Of a stretch of 64,000 nucleotides of DNA, positions 58,252 to 64,000 are shown piece after piece. The notes under the pieces are model-generated. The model was not told where the DNA came from. It saw only the letters and a list, made by a program, of their open reading frames with translations, and did not search any database. The stretch's first letter is position 1. Each line of letters starts with the position of its first letter. Source of the stretch: Thiorhodococcus mannitoliphagus (GTDB lineage: Bacteria; Pseudomonadota; Gammaproteobacteria; Chromatiales; Chromatiaceae); assembly GCF_010915725.1 (NCBI RefSeq), contig NZ_JAAIJR010000005.1, positions 28,243-92,242 on the forward strand, written 5' to 3'. The position numbers were made by a program, and so were the translations under genes.

Positions 58252-58673
58252 GTCTCGTGCTCGATGCGTCGATGTCTCTGGCCTGGATCTTCGCTCGCGC
58301 CGACCCCGAGGAAAATGCGCTGGCTGATCGGCTGCTCGATGCGATCACGGAGCAACCGGCGCTGGTGCCAGTCTTATGGCATACCGAGATCGCCAATGCC
58401 TTGCTGGTCGCGGAGCGGCGCGACGTGGTGCGTGAGGCGCAGGTGATCGACTATCTGCAACGCCTCGCGCGCTTGCCGATCACGACCGACGCCGTCTCGG
58501 TCGCGAGCCGCCAGGAAGCCGTAATGGCGTTAGGCCGCGAGCATCGACTGACGGCCTACGACGCGACCTATCTCGAGCTGACCCTACGCACGGGATCCAC
58601 CCTGGCGTCCTGTGATAGCAAACTCCTCGCCGCGGCACGCCAGGCGGGCGCAGCGCTCTACGGTTTGGCCTGA
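58248..58673 (+). CDS. PIN-domain toxin (VapC-like)
   Basis: A 141-residue PIN-domain ribonuclease. The acidic residues are in [11 protein letters not shown] (first Asp), the central glutamate in [19 protein letters not shown], and the late Asp in LASCDSKLL. Such toxins cleave tRNA or other RNA and are neutralised by the co-encoded antitoxin. It overlaps the antitoxin gene (ATGA) and ends 7 bp before the methyltransferase start. Confidence 0.88.
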   Translation: MSLVLDASMSLAWIFARADPEENALADRLLDAITEQPALVPVLWHTEIANALLVAERRDVVREAQVIDYLQRLARLPITTDAVSVASRQEAVMALGREHRLTAYDATYLELTLRTGSTLASCDSKLLAAARQAGAALYGLA

Positions 58674-58680
58674 CGATCGC

Positions 58681-63951
<5,271 letters not shown>

Positions 63952-64000
63952 CTCGCTGAAATGGTGTTATAATTCTGGCTTGAATCGATAAATAAATACG

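Noticed and set aside
63968..63973. TATAAT box near the right edge
   Set aside because: It is a perfect -10 match but has no acceptable -35 box 16-18 bp upstream, and the downstream gene is outside the window.

Overview
The window is GC-rich, densely coded gammaproteobacterial chromosome. Gene content and order (mlaFEDCB-murA-hisGDC, lptBAC-kdsCD, rpoN-hpf-ptsN-hprK-rapZ, feoAB, an Lpp-type lipoprotein beside an L,D-transpeptidase) and the families of dispersed repeats suggest a purple-sulfur-bacterium-like member of the Chromatiales. No photosynthesis gene is present to confirm this.

Layout. 1-4.8 kb: a TerY-P phospho-signalling triad (two VWA proteins, a PP2C phosphatase, a kinase-like protein with a zinc ribbon). 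5.5-6.8 kb: cbpA-cbpM chaperone pair. 7.0-7.6 kb: relic of a group II intron. 7.7-20.1 kb, minus strand: MgtE; a permease-less regulatory PTS (EI, HPr, EIIA-Man, RapZ, HPr kinase, EIIA-Ntr); HPF; sigma-54; LPS export (LptB, LptA, LptC); KDO synthesis (KdsC, KdsD). 20.2-28.4 kb, plus strand: a DUF72-like protein, the Mla phospholipid transporter, MurA and HisG-HisD-HisC. 28.5-36.7 kb: a TauD-like oxygenase, an FHA/sigma-54 activator, FeoB-FeoA, a repeat-rich stretch and a diguanylate cyclase. 36.9-40.1 kb: an EF-G-like GTPase, then an L,D-transpeptidase that overlaps an Lpp-type lipoprotein tail to tail. 40.8-46.9 kb: a chorismate-lyase-like gene, then RDD, SpoIIM, DUF4129, DUF4350 and MoxR. 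47.3-51.6 kb: NUDIX hydrolase, GlmU and GlmS.

51.7-64 kb is an accessory defence region. It holds a 5' fragment duplicated from an SNF2 helicase gene, an Uma2-type protein, a decayed aldo/keto reductase interrupted by a MITE, a broken IS1182-like transposase carrying a 160-bp inverted-repeat element, then an intact SNF2 helicase (DrmD-like), a Phd/PIN toxin-antitoxin pair and a 1756-residue N6-adenine methyltransferase (DrmMI-like). This looks like the start of a class 1 DISARM locus whose remaining genes would lie beyond the right edge.

Short repeats recur through the window: five copies of a 97-98-bp MITE (R1) with 5-bp target duplications; a roughly 146-bp element (R2) at three places, one a tandem duplication; and CTAG-flanked inverted-repeat elements. 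Several lie directly against stop codons. A perfect 23-bp sequence lies just upstream of both ptsH and the FHA/sigma-54 activator, in the same orientation, and may be a shared promoter or operator. No rRNA, tRNA or CRISPR array was recognised.
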